DNA of 64,000 nt, from positions 620,001 through 684,000 of the forward strand of contig QPLR01000001.1 in assembly GCA_003665935.1 (NCBI GenBank), written 5' to 3'. Below are positions 1 to 8,547 of this stretch, piece after piece. Every line of letters begins with the position of its first letter. Position 1 is the first letter of the stretch. Source of the stretch: Halobellus sp. Atlit-31R. Its GTDB lineage: Archaea; Halobacteriota; Halobacteria; Halobacteriales; Haloferacaceae. Below the pieces are notes generated by a model, which was given only the letters and a program-made list of their open reading frames with translations, ran no database searches and had not been told where the DNA came from. The position numbers and the translations under genes were made by a program.

Positions 1-1070
1 TCGTCGGCCGCTTCGGCTTCGACCTGACCGGAGTCGCTAAACCCCGCCGGGTCGCCCGAGAGGCCGACGCCGAGCGTCCGATTGGTGCGCTCGATGCTTT
101 CGTCGCTGTCGGCGGCGTCGGTCATCGCGCGGATGGCGTCGACGTTCTCCGGGATGACGTCGGACTCCTGGTGGATCGCCTGGAAGAGATACAGGTCGCG
201 GCCCTCGACCGCGATCGACTCGCCCCACACGCAGTTCTCCCAGAGGTCGCCGCGAGGCCGACCGGCGTCGAGCGCGAAGTCCTTCAGCTTGCCCGCCCCG
301 TCGAGTCCCAGGCCCTCCGGGATGACGTAGACGCGGGACTCGCCCTCGAGCAGCTGGCGGACGTGGGCGGCCGTCACGTCGGATTCGAGCGTGACGTTGA
401 GCGCGTGGACGTGCATCAGCGTGGCCGGGACCTTCAGCCCCATCGTGTCGATCTCGAGGTCCGGGAAGATCGTCTTGACGTCGGGACCGTGGTGCGACGG
501 GATGCCGATCGGGTTCGGGAGAATATCGTTGATCGGACCGCGGGAGTTCTGGCCCGGATCGCCGCCGCGACGGACGAGCGTCGCGCGGACCTTCTCGACG
601 CCGTACTCCTCTTCGAGCGGTGCGACGAGTCGCGAGAGTCCGGTCGTGTTGCAGGAGACGACGCGGACGGAGTCGGCGTCGCGGGCGTCGTCGTAGTTCG
701 ATCGCGCGTTGAAGCTCGCCTCGGCGACGTCGGCGTCCTCGCCGCCCTGGAAGATCGCCGGCGTGTCGTAGGAGGCGTACAGCGACTTGTTCTCCGCGCC
801 GATACCCGACGGCGTGGCGTCGACCATCACGTCGGCGTCGGCGACCAGTTCGTCGACGATGCCCGCGGTCTCGATCCCGGCGTCGCCGAAGAGCGGCGCG
901 CGCTCGGGAATCGCCGCGTACATCGAGTAGCCGCGCTCGACGGCGGTGTGGGCCTCGAAGTTGGGCTGCGTCTTCGCGACACCGACGACTTCCATATCTG
1001 GCTGGGCCGAGACGGCGTCGGCGACGCGTTTGCCGATCGTTCCGTAACCGTTGACACCCACTCGTATCAT
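1..1070 (-). CDS. gap: Type II glyceraldehyde-3-phosphate dehydrogenase (3' end beyond window)
   Basis: Archaeal-type phosphorylating GAPDH, which interconverts glyceraldehyde-3-phosphate and 1,3-bisphosphoglycerate with NAD(P) in glycolysis/gluconeogenesis. The N-terminus [20 protein letters not shown] is the archaeal Rossmann nucleotide-binding start, and the catalytic cysteine lies in SCNTTGL at about residue 140, as in type II enzymes. The ATG at 1068-1070 is the first in frame before the Rossmann strand. The reading frame is still open at position 1, after about 356 codons, so only the extreme C-terminus is missing. It is transcribed leftward, divergent from the aminopeptidase gene. Family identity is very secure; the cofactor preference cannot be read. 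Confidence 0.96.
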   Translation of the reverse strand, partial: MIRVGVNGYGTIGKRVADAVSAQPDMEVVGVAKTQPNFEAHTAVERGYSMYAAIPERAPLFGDAGIETAGIVDELVADADVMVDATPSGIGAENKSLYASYDTPAIFQGGEDADVAEASFNARSNYDDARDADSVRVVSCNTTGLSRLVAPLEEEYGVEKVRATLVRRGGDPGQNSRGPINDILPNPIGIPSHHGPDVKTIFPDLEIDTMGLKVPATLMHVHALNVTLESDVTAAHVRQLLEGESRVYVIPEGLGLDGAGKLKDFALDAGRPRGDLWENCVWGESIAVEGRDLYLFQAIHQESDVIPENVDAIRAMTDAADSDESIERTNRTLGVGLSGDPAGFSDSGQVEAEAAD

Positions 1071-1293
1071 CACTTCCAAATCCTCGGACCACACGCATAG
1101 TTATTTCGGAGGATATCCTTCAGAAATTAACTCCTGGCCGAGTAACGCGGGCGATTTCCCCGCAGCCGAGTAACCCGTCGGCGGGGGTGTCACGGCCTCA
1201 CAGCCCGGATCGGAGTTTCGGGGGGGTAGGCGAGGAGACGGTGCGACTGGATCGATGCGAACGCCTAACTCCGCGGGGGACCGAGGCGGTAGT

Positions 1294-2253
1294 ATGTCGA
1301 ACGACGCACTCGCGACCGCCGCGGCGACGGCGGTCGAACAGTGTATGGCGCTCGGAGCCGCGGAATCGTGCGTGGTCGTGACCGACGACAAGCGGCGGCC
1401 GATCGGCGAGGCGCTCTACGAAGCGGCGTCCGCAGTCGCAGACGACGTGACGATCCTGCGGTACCCGCCGGGCGACCAGCACGGCGAGGAGCCACCCCAG
1501 CCGGTCGCCGCCGCGATGGCTGCCGCCGACGTGTTCCTCGCGCCGACGACGAAGAGCATCAGTCACACCCGCGCTCGCGGCGACGCCTGCGAGGCGGGCG
1601 CACGCGGCGCGACGCTGCCGGGGATCACCGAGGACGTGTTCGTCACCGGACTCGACGCCGACTACGACGCGATCGCTCAGCACTGCCGCGACGTGCTCGC
1701 GCAGGTCGAGGCCGCCGACGAGATCCGCGTGACCGCCCCGGCCGGCACGGACGTCACCTTCGAGGTCGGCGACCGGGCGTGGCACACGGACTCAGGCATC
1801 GTGCACGACCCCGGCGACTTCTCGAATCTGCCCGCAGGCGAGGTGTTCGTCTCGCCGACGAGCGCCGACGGCACCTACGTGGTCGACGGGACGATGCGAC
1901 CGCACGGCCGCCTCGACGAGGGGCAGGAGCTCCGCTTTGAGGTCGAGGGCGGCTACGTCACCGAGATCTCCGACGACGAGATTCGCTCGCAGGTCGAGGC
2001 GGCAGCCGAGGAGGTCGGCCGCGACGCGTACAACCTCGCCGAGCTCGGTATCGGCACCAACGTCGGCGTGACCGACCTCGTCGGCTCCGTCCTGCTGGAC
2101 GAGAAGGCCGCCGGCACGGTCCACATCGCGATCGGCGACGACGCCGGTATCGGCGGCGACACGGACGCGCCGCTGCACCTCGACGGCATCGTGCGGGAGC
2201 CGACCGTCCGGGCGGACGGGGAGGTCGTAGACCTTCCGAACGCCGAGCGGTGA
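1294..2253 (+). CDS. Aminopeptidase, M29/NicX-like metallohydrolase
   Basis: Protein of 319 aa resembling the aminopeptidase T/S (M29) superfamily (COG2309-like), whose members use two metal ions, although some relatives act on other substrates. The C-terminal half carries the pattern expected for the metal site: Glu in LPAGEVFVSP, Glu in NLAELGIGTN, His in GTVHIAIGD and the His-x-Asp pair in PLHLDGIV. The ATG at 1294 is preferred over an upstream in-frame ATG at 1255, because 1294 begins the conserved-looking region. It stands alone between the gap gene and a promoter-like region. The hydrolase fold and metal site are well supported; peptidase activity is assumed from the family. Confidence 0.82.
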   Translation: MSNDALATAAATAVEQCMALGAAESCVVVTDDKRRPIGEALYEAASAVADDVTILRYPPGDQHGEEPPQPVAAAMAAADVFLAPTTKSISHTRARGDACEAGARGATLPGITEDVFVTGLDADYDAIAQHCRDVLAQVEAADEIRVTAPAGTDVTFEVGDRAWHTDSGIVHDPGDFSNLPAGEVFVSPTSADGTYVVDGTMRPHGRLDEGQELRFEVEGGYVTEISDDEIRSQVEAAAEEVGRDAYNLAELGIGTNVGVTDLVGSVLLDEKAAGTVHIAIGDDAGIGGDTDAPLHLDGIVREPTVRADGEVVDLPNAER

Positions 2254-2511
2254 GACTGCGAGGACGGCGAGGAAGTGGAGCTTCCGCGGTGAGCGAGCGG
2301 CGGACGCCGCGTTCGCTCGACGCCGTGAGCAGTCCGCCGGTGGTGCTGGAACCGGTGCGGAGACAGCGCCCGTCAGCGATCGAAAGGAATCTAGTGTCCG
2401 TATTCCAACCAACTATATAGTACAAAATATGTTGATTTTTCTGTCGTACTGTCGCTGTATGTTCGAATAGCCTCTATATTGCTTCTCAAACGTGAGAATT
2501 GTGAAGGAATG

Positions 2512-2534
2512 ATTATATCCGGTACCGTGGTACC
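2512..2534 (+). promoter_or_regulatory. TATA-like box followed by GGTACC palindrome pair
   Basis: An AT-rich TTATATCC element lies about 26 bases before two adjacent GTG codons (2542 and 2545). Directly after it is GGTACC-GT-GGTACC (2521-2534), a near-perfect dyad made of two palindromes. The placement between TATA box and start is typical of an archaeal repressor operator, but no binding protein can be named. Confidence 0.4.
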
Positions 2535-2544
2535 CGGTGGCGTG

Positions 2545-2931
2545 GTGACTACAGAGCTTCCGGAGATAGTCGAGTTCGAGAGGCACGGCGGCGTCGGCGT
2601 CTGGGAAGTGATGGACGCGAGCGAGTTCTTCCTGGACGACGAGGCCCGCGAGACGGGCGAGAGCCACTACGAGCGCGTCGCCGGCGGCGTGGACATACAC
2701 GCGACGGTGGTCGCCGTCCACAACGCCGAGGGACTCGGACAGAGTATGTCCGAGTTCATCGAACACGTCGGCGACAAGTGGTCGAAGCTCGCAGACGCGG
2801 CCGACACGGACAAACTGGCCTACGTCGGTGAGGGGATCGCGGGCAGTATGGTGAGTACCAAGATCGACGCGGACGCCGAGATCAAGTCGTTCAACGTCAC
2901 GGCGGACGCCATCGAGTGGTGTCAGGAGTAG
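2545..2931 (+). CDS. Small SpoIIAA/STAS-like protein of unknown role
   Basis: About 128 aa, soluble and acidic. The pattern VWEVMD near the N-terminus, DKLAYVGEGIAGS in the middle and IKSFNVTADAIEWCQ at the end resembles the SpoIIAA-like (STAS-fold) family, in which the C-terminal motif is typically a 'F....eA..W' helix. That similarity is by eye only. I chose the GTG at 2545 (2542 is equivalent) because a TATA-like box lies at the right distance and the codons before it (ATA, CCC) are atypical. An ATG at 2509 would add 12 residues. It is a single gene between the aminopeptidase and the zinc-finger protein. Confidence 0.6.
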   Translation: MTTELPEIVEFERHGGVGVWEVMDASEFFLDDEARETGESHYERVAGGVDIHATVVAVHNAEGLGQSMSEFIEHVGDKWSKLADAADTDKLAYVGEGIAGSMVSTKIDADAEIKSFNVTADAIEWCQE

Positions 2932-3017
2932 GCGCCTCCCGCGGTCCGTGAGCCAGCGTCTCACACGCGTGTTCGCGGAAGAGCGGGTTTTTACGGCCCG
3001 GTGGGTTACGAGCCTGT

Positions 3018-3677
3018 ATGAGTACGCCACAGGACCGCATCGCGGTCGAATGTCCCTCCTGTTCGCCCGCCGAACCGACGGTTCACGAGGTGCTGAAAGA
3101 GGGCGGCGGCCACCACACCGTCCGTTGTACGGAGTGCGGTCACGTCCACAAGGTGCAGATCGAGACGGAGACGGAAGTCGAGCGCGACGTCATCGTCTCG
3201 CAGGACGGCGAGTCCTTCTCGACGAGCGTCGACGCCCCCCCGGAGGAGCCGATCGCCGTCGGCGAGGAGTTCATCGTCGACAGCGAGGAGGCCATTATGC
3301 TCGTTCGGATCACCGGCATCGAGGTCGGCCCCGAACAGCGCACCGAGGAGGCGACTATCGAGGACGTCGACACGATCTGGACGCGCGCAGTCGACAACGT
3401 CACCGTGAAAGTGACCGTCAACCCCAAGGAGGGGACGGGCGATCGAGAGTCGACCCGGAGCTTCGACCTGCAGCTCCCCGGCGACCACGAGTTCGTCGTC
3501 GGTGAGACCGAGTCGTTCGGCGACGAGGAGTTCGAGGTGAAGGCGATACAGGTCCGACAGGACGCCCCCGAGTACCGACACGGGAAGCTCGACCACGAGG
3601 GCGATATGGTCTACGCGAAGGACGTAAAGCGGCTCTACGGCACCGACCGGACCACCTCCGCCTGGTCGGCCTGGTGA
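3018..3677 (+). CDS. Haloarchaeal zinc-finger protein (HVO_0476-like)
   Basis: A 219-residue acidic protein. It starts with a four-cysteine zinc ribbon (CPSC at about 12-15, CTEC at about 37-40), followed by beta-rich sequence with no enzymatic motif. The sequence and its position directly before the isoaspartate methyltransferase match what I recall of the HVO_0476 family, found next to pcm in Haloferax. A T-rich promoter element at about 2984-2995 precedes the ATG. The function is unknown; a zinc ribbon fused to a beta domain suggests RNA or protein binding, which is only an inference. Confidence 0.85.
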   Translation: MSTPQDRIAVECPSCSPAEPTVHEVLKEGGGHHTVRCTECGHVHKVQIETETEVERDVIVSQDGESFSTSVDAPPEEPIAVGEEFIVDSEEAIMLVRITGIEVGPEQRTEEATIEDVDTIWTRAVDNVTVKVTVNPKEGTGDRESTRSFDLQLPGDHEFVVGETESFGDEEFEVKAIQVRQDAPEYRHGKLDHEGDMVYAKDVKRLYGTDRTTSAWSAW

Positions 3678-3747
3678 GGGCGCGACCCCGGCCGTCACTC
3701 GCGGCCGGAGCGTGCAGTTGATTAGTCGGCACCCCCGAGTGCGACGT

Positions 3748-4575
3748 ATGGATCCCGGGGAACTGCGCGGCGATATGGTCGACGGCCTAGAAGAGCGGCT
3801 CACGGTCGACCCCGCCGTCGGACTCGCGATGCGAACGGTCCCCCGTCGGAAGTTCGCCGACGACGCCCCGTACGACGATCAGAGCGGCGACGCAGCCGGC
3901 ACGCTCTCGCCGGAGATCGTCGCCCGACTGCTCACAGCGCTCGACGTCGAGTCTTCCACCGGCGGCACGGCCACGGCCGGATCGGACGCCCGAGGCGACA
4001 CCGCTGACGCCGGCGACGAGACCGGTCGCGAGACCGGCGACGAGACCGGCGACGTCCTCGTCGTGGGGGCGGGCGTCGGCTACACCGCGGCGTTGCTCGC
4101 GGAACTCCTCGACGAGACGCGCGTCCACGCGGTCGACATCGACCGCCGACTCGTCTACGCGGCGCGCTCGAACCTCGAATCGGCGGGCTACGGCGGCGTC
4201 CTCGTCGACGCCCGCGACGGCGCGAACGGCCTCCCCGAGTACGCCCCCTTCGACCGGATTCTGGTGGAAGCGGCCGCGATCGACCCCCCGGAGCGACTGG
4301 TCGGCCAGCTCACCGCCGACGGTCGCCTCGTCCTCCCGCTGGGCGGGCCCGAGCAGACGCTCGTCACCGTCGACGCCGCGGGCGACGTGATCGAACGGCA
4401 CGGTCCGGTGGCGTTCAAGCCGCTGTTGGTCGACGGCGAGCAGGGCAGTGCGCCGGCCCGAAACCGGACCGCGCGGGAGGACGCCGAGCGAGCCAGCGCC
4501 GACGGCTACTTCGCGAAGACCGGCTGGGAACAGGACTGGATCGACTGGGACGAACAGCTGAGTCGCCGTCGGTAG
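3748..4575 (+). CDS. pcm: Protein-L-isoaspartate O-methyltransferase
   Basis: Class I SAM-dependent methyltransferase, 275 aa, that would methylate L-isoaspartyl residues to start repair of damaged proteins in the cytosol. The N-terminal substrate-binding part holds RTVPRRKFADD, and the SAM motif I is VLVVGAGVGYTAALLAELL. The PCMT-type FDRILVEAA and RLVLPLGG motifs follow. Between the N-terminal part and motif I there is an acidic Gly/Asp/Thr-rich insertion of about 35 residues (roughly 70-104), with an imperfect ETGDETGD repeat that most family members lack. The ATG at 3748 begins the conserved region. It follows the zinc-finger gene by 70 bp on the same strand. Confidence 0.93.
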   Translation: MDPGELRGDMVDGLEERLTVDPAVGLAMRTVPRRKFADDAPYDDQSGDAAGTLSPEIVARLLTALDVESSTGGTATAGSDARGDTADAGDETGRETGDETGDVLVVGAGVGYTAALLAELLDETRVHAVDIDRRLVYAARSNLESAGYGGVLVDARDGANGLPEYAPFDRILVEAAAIDPPERLVGQLTADGRLVLPLGGPEQTLVTVDAAGDVIERHGPVAFKPLLVDGEQGSAPARNRTAREDAERASADGYFAKTGWEQDWIDWDEQLSRRR

Positions 4576-4605
4576 CGAGATCGAACCGCGTCGCCGAGTC
4601 TGTCG

Positions 4606-5700
4606 CTACTGCGTCTTCAGACCGCTACCGGTGAGCGGCACGACCACGTCGTCGTCGGGGCCGACGACGCCGCGTTCGCGGTAGACTTCGAGCGCGGCCG
4701 GCGCGACCGCGCAGGTGGGTTCGACGTAGAAGCCGTGCTGGTGGAGCGCGTCGCACTCACGCTCGGCAGCGGCGGCGGAGACGGCGACGGCGTCGCCGTC
4801 GGTGGCGTCGATCGCGGCGAGGAGCTGGCGCTTCCTGACCGGCTCGCGGATCTGAATGCCGTCCGCGACGTCGTTTGCGCCCGCCGCGGCGCGCTCGCCG
4901 TGCAGCTCCGCGACGATCGGCGCGTAGCCGGCCGCCTGTGCACCGAGAAGGCGTGGCGGCTCGTCGATCCACCCGGCGTCGGCGAGCGCGCGGAAGCCGC
5001 GGTACGCGCCCAAAAAGAGCGTACCGTGGCCGAGCGGCATCACGACCGCGTCCGGCGCAGTCCAGTCGCGCTGGGCACACAGCTCGTAGGCGAACGTCGC
5101 CGTGCCCGCGAAGAACGCCGGGTTCCACGCGTGGGAGGCGTACCACGCGTCGCCGGCCTCGACGGCGTCGACGCAGGCGGCCGTCACGTCCTCGCGACTC
5201 CCCTCGATCGGGACCGGTGTCGCGCCGGCGCGTTCGATCGCGCGGCGCTTGGCCGGCTTCACTGACGCCGGGACGTAGATGTCGGCGTCGATCCCGCCGC
5301 GGGCGGCGTAGGTCGCGATCGCCGCGCCGGCGTTTCCCGAGGAGTCCTCGACGACGTGATCGACGCCGAGCGCCGCGGCGACCGAGAGCGTCGCCGTCGC
5401 GCCGCGGTCCTTGAACGAGCCGGTCGGGGAGACGTACTCGAGTTTGAACGCCGCGTCCCACCCGGGCGCGTCTACGAGGGGCGTCACGCCCTCGCCGAGC
5501 GAGACGCGTGCGTCGACCGGGAGGAAGTCGGCGAACGACCACAGTCCGGCGCGGGTGTCCGCCCACGAGGTCGGCGGCTCGGCCGCTGCCGGTCGCAGTT
5601 CCGACGCGAAGTCGAGCGGACCGCCGCAGTCACAGCGCCAAGTCCACGTCTCGTAGGTCCGTCCGCAGCCGGGACACTGGAGCGTGAGTGCGGCGGACAT
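4606..5700 (-). CDS. thrC: Threonine synthase
   Basis: PLP enzyme of 364 aa converting O-phosphohomoserine to threonine. A short zinc-ribbon-like N-terminus (CPGC at 9-12, CDC at 23-25) is typical of archaeal ThrC. It is followed by LGEGVTPL and the PLP lysine in GSFKDRG (about Lys97). SSGNAGAA and PLGHGTLF are phosphate/PLP-binding loops. It is the downstream gene of a two-gene minus-strand operon, starting 4 bp after the stop of the aspartoacylase-family gene, so the two are probably cotranscribed. A link with threonine deaminase at 10 kb (threonine to isoleucine) is metabolic, not operonic. Confidence 0.93.
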   Translation of the reverse strand: MSAALTLQCPGCGRTYETWTWRCDCGGPLDFASELRPAAAEPPTSWADTRAGLWSFADFLPVDARVSLGEGVTPLVDAPGWDAAFKLEYVSPTGSFKDRGATATLSVAAALGVDHVVEDSSGNAGAAIATYAARGGIDADIYVPASVKPAKRRAIERAGATPVPIEGSREDVTAACVDAVEAGDAWYASHAWNPAFFAGTATFAYELCAQRDWTAPDAVVMPLGHGTLFLGAYRGFRALADAGWIDEPPRLLGAQAAGYAPIVAELHGERAAAGANDVADGIQIREPVRKRQLLAAIDATDGDAVAVSAAAAERECDALHQHGFYVEPTCAVAPAALEVYRERGVVGPDDDVVVPLTGSGLKTQ

Positions 5701-5704
5701 ACGA

Positions 5705-6661
5705 TCAGTACGCGTCGACGTTGGTGCCGACCGAGCAGACGTACTCGCCGCTGGCGACCTGCGGGAGCCGGCGGGTGCGCCAGAAGATCCCGTCGTTGTT
5801 CGCCGTCACGCGGGCTTTCAGTTCGCCGAAGACGTCGGTCACCTCGAAGAGGAGATCGCCCGCGGAGACGCGGTCGCCGAGGTCGACCTGGAACCGAACG
5901 AGACCGCCGGTCGGCGAGCCGAACTGATCGAACCCCTTGGCGCGGGTCTGGCGTTCCGGAGTCGACCCGCCGCCGAGGAAGCCGTAGCCCCGGAGGACGT
6001 TGAACACGCCGTCGACGCCGGCCTGGATGCTGGTCTCGTCCCAGCCGACGCAGCCGCCGAGTTCGGGATCGATCGTCGGGACCCCCTCGTCGGGGCCGGC
6101 GCGAGCGAGCTGGCCCTCGGGGCCTTTCTGGTCGAGGACGTACCCGCAGCCGAAGGTCTTTGCGAGCTCGAGGCACTCGTCGTGGAGCCGGTGCCGCCGG
6201 CCGCAGCGGACGCGCACCTCGTCGATCATCCGCGAGGTCGAGCCCTGGTGGAGATCGAGGATCAGATCCGCCCGTTTGGCGGCGTCGAACGTCGCCGCGG
6301 CGATCCGTTCCGAGGACGTGCCGTTCTCGTCGCCGGGGTACGCCCGGTTCATCTTCGTGTCGTCGATCGGGTTTCGGTGCTCGGCGACCTGAAACGCGTG
6401 GTAGTTGACGATGCCGACGACGAGAATCGTCCCCGACAGCGTCGCTGGATCGAGTTGGGGGACGACGCGGTTTATCACGCCGACGCCGTTCAGTTCGTCA
6501 CCGTCCGAGGCAGCCTGTATATAGAGGGTCTTCCCGCTGGACGCACCGTTTACGACCGCACAGGGGAGCCCGACGGTGGAGCCGTCGCGGGCTTGTCCGA
6601 CCTCGAGGCGGCCCGTATCCATCTCACCGGGGGCCGCACTCGCCGTTCCGAGTGTCGTCAT
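5705..6661 (-). CDS. Succinylglutamate desuccinylase/aspartoacylase family amidohydrolase
   Basis: Zinc-dependent carboxypeptidase-like (M14 fold) hydrolase of 318 aa, which would cleave N-acyl amino acids or related amides. The zinc region reads SDGDELNG where most relatives have HGxExxG, so the first His ligand position is Asp; the second His is present in LDLHQGSTS. The C-terminal third has the barrel-sandwich-like GGLVRFQVDLGDRVSAGDLL found in this family. The ATG at 6659-6661 fits the family start. It is the first gene of the pair with thrC (4-bp gap). Substrate is unknown. Confidence 0.85.
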   Translation of the reverse strand: MTTLGTASAAPGEMDTGRLEVGQARDGSTVGLPCAVVNGASSGKTLYIQAASDGDELNGVGVINRVVPQLDPATLSGTILVVGIVNYHAFQVAEHRNPIDDTKMNRAYPGDENGTSSERIAAATFDAAKRADLILDLHQGSTSRMIDEVRVRCGRRHRLHDECLELAKTFGCGYVLDQKGPEGQLARAGPDEGVPTIDPELGGCVGWDETSIQAGVDGVFNVLRGYGFLGGGSTPERQTRAKGFDQFGSPTGGLVRFQVDLGDRVSAGDLLFEVTDVFGELKARVTANNDGIFWRTRRLPQVASGEYVCSVGTNVDAY

Positions 6662-6822
6662 TGTCTGACACTCGGACGCACCCGCCTTTAGGGGTTCGGT
6701 CTCGGCCGCTCGTCCCCGTCTACTGGCTGTTCTCGCGGATCCGGGGCGGTGGAGGAAGCAGAATTCACCGGGGTCGTGGGCCGACCGACGACGCTTTGTC
6801 GACGGCAGCAAAAGGGGAAGGC

Positions 6823-7113
6823 GTGAGTGAGGAGATCCCCGACCGGCCGCCGCAATCGGGGCTGGTCAACGCGTTGCACGTCCCGCGGAACGCTGCCGTG
6901 GGCGCTGGCGTCGGCGTCGCGCTCGCTGTCGTCGCCTACCTCGCCCGCGTGCTCGAACTGTTCGGCCCGTTCGCGGGCACGCGCGAGTATCCGGTACTCG
7001 GGGCCGAGGGGTGGTTTCTCGTGCTCGCGTTCGTCCTCGCGACGTCGACGGCGCTGCTGGTCGCGTCCGTGCTGACCGTCGTCGAGGCCGTGCGGCTGAC
7101 GCGGCAACTGTAG
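6823..7113 (+). CDS. Small two-helix membrane protein
   Basis: A 96-residue protein with two clear hydrophobic segments, AAVGAGVGVALAVVAYLA (about 24-41) and a C-terminal one beginning WFLVLAFVLATSTALLVA, joined by a short loop. No catalytic motif is visible. The GTG at 6823 is preceded by an A/G-rich AAAGGGGAAGG that could act as a ribosome-binding site, unusual for this window. It lies alone between the divergent thrC operon and the convergent PhoU/TrkA_C gene. It looks like a haloarchaeal conserved hypothetical; function unknown. Confidence 0.7.
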   Translation: MSEEIPDRPPQSGLVNALHVPRNAAVGAGVGVALAVVAYLARVLELFGPFAGTREYPVLGAEGWFLVLAFVLATSTALLVASVLTVVEAVRLTRQL

Positions 7114-7164
7114 CGGTCCGCGGCGGGTGGCCGTCGTAGCGCCGCCGCGGAGAACGGGAGGCTC

Positions 7165-8388
7165 TCAGATCTCGAACTCCTGAGCGTCGCCGACGAGTTC
7201 GCCGAGCCGTTCGGCCCCCGCTCGCGTGCCTTTCGCGATGATGACGTCGCCCCCGCGGAGTTCGGTCGTCGGTCCGGGCTGGACCACCCACTCGTCCCCG
7301 CTGGCGCGACGGACGGCGATGACGCGCATCCCCGTCTGCGTCTTGACCATCTGCTCGCCGAGCGTCGTGCCCGCCAGCGGCGCGGCGGACGCGACGGTCA
7401 GCCGCACGATCACCTCGTCGGACTCCTCGACGGCCGCGGCGACGACCGGGTGAGCGTCGATGCCGCGGAGGACGCCCTCGCTGATCTCCAGGGCCGCATC
7501 CGAGATGACTTCCGTCGCCGACGCCAGGTGGACGAGTCCGCGGAGTCGGACCGGATCCTCGACGCGACTCGCCGCTCGGAGCGTCCAGGCCTCGAAGCGG
7601 GACTTCAGCGCGTCGACCTCGGCCTCCAGTTCGTGGACCTCCTCGGCGACGCCCTCGCTGTCGAACAGCACCGCGCCGTAGGCCAAGTCGACGGCGAGTT
7701 CGCTCATATCCTTCATCAGGGTGATCGAGTCGACCGCGCGTTCGAGGTCCTCGATCGACGGCTCGACCGCGTCCGGGGGCTCGTACGCCACGCCGGTCAC
7801 CGACTCGTAGACGGTCGCGATGCCGTCGAGCGGGCCGCGAAGGAGGAGAGAGTCGTCGGCCTGTAGTTCACTGTCCGGGCCGGGATTCGTCAGCCAGCGG
7901 CGCTTGCCCGTCGCGGACTCCCGGCGGATCGCGATGACGCGGACGCCCATCTCCGTCTCCATGTTGATCTCGCGGAGCGTCCGCCCGGCCCAGGGCGACT
8001 CGGGCGCGACGGTCGCGCGGACGAGCACTTCGATGGCTTCCGGGAGGGCGGTTCGGATGGCGTCCGGCATCCCGATGTCCTCGAGGACGATCTTCGCGAT
8101 GTCGCCCGCGGCGTTCGAGATCTTCTCCGCGGCACCCATCACGCCGAGCACCGGCGCGAGCTGTTCGGCGTCCTCGGGGCTGCGGGCGGACATCAGGAGG
8201 CTCATCCGGCCTTGGAGCTGGAGGATGTCCATCCGGCTTTCGAGTTCGACAACCTCGCGGGCGATCTCGTCGCTACCGTTGAGGACGGCGGAGTACGAGA
8301 GATCGATGAGGAGTTCGGCGGTGTCTTTCATCTCCGCGAGCACCTCCTTGACGCTGACGGGCTCGTACTCGACGTCCTGCGGGTCCAT
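7165..8388 (-). CDS. PhoU / TrkA_C duplicated regulatory protein
   Basis: A 407-residue cytosolic protein built from two copies of the same module. Each copy has an alpha-helical PhoU-like part (about 10-115 and 215-315; compare KEVLAEMKDTAELLIDLSYS and ITLMKDMSELAVDLAYG) and a beta-rich TrkA_C (RCK-C) part (about 120-205 and 320-405; compare GVRVIAIRRE and GMRVIAVRRA). TrkA_C domains bind ligands in K+ channel/transport regulators, so a role in ion transport control is likely. No membrane channel is encoded next to it. It is divergent from citrate synthase across about 160 bp. The ATG at 8386-8388 starts just before the first helix. Confidence 0.85.
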   Translation of the reverse strand: MDPQDVEYEPVSVKEVLAEMKDTAELLIDLSYSAVLNGSDEIAREVVELESRMDILQLQGRMSLLMSARSPEDAEQLAPVLGVMGAAEKISNAAGDIAKIVLEDIGMPDAIRTALPEAIEVLVRATVAPESPWAGRTLREINMETEMGVRVIAIRRESATGKRRWLTNPGPDSELQADDSLLLRGPLDGIATVYESVTGVAYEPPDAVEPSIEDLERAVDSITLMKDMSELAVDLAYGAVLFDSEGVAEEVHELEAEVDALKSRFEAWTLRAASRVEDPVRLRGLVHLASATEVISDAALEISEGVLRGIDAHPVVAAAVEESDEVIVRLTVASAAPLAGTTLGEQMVKTQTGMRVIAVRRASGDEWVVQPGPTTELRGGDVIIAKGTRAGAERLGELVGDAQEFEI

Positions 8389-8547
8389 ACCTCGCCGTTC
8401 GCCGCTGGTCACAAAAACACTTGGTGGTCCGCTCACCACGGCGCCGGAGATCCGGCACGGCTGAGCCGAGGGCTTGCGACCGGGGCGACTTAGACTGACA
8501 CCCGGAAACGATAACGCTTTTTTCACGTGGAGAGGAATCGAATAGGT

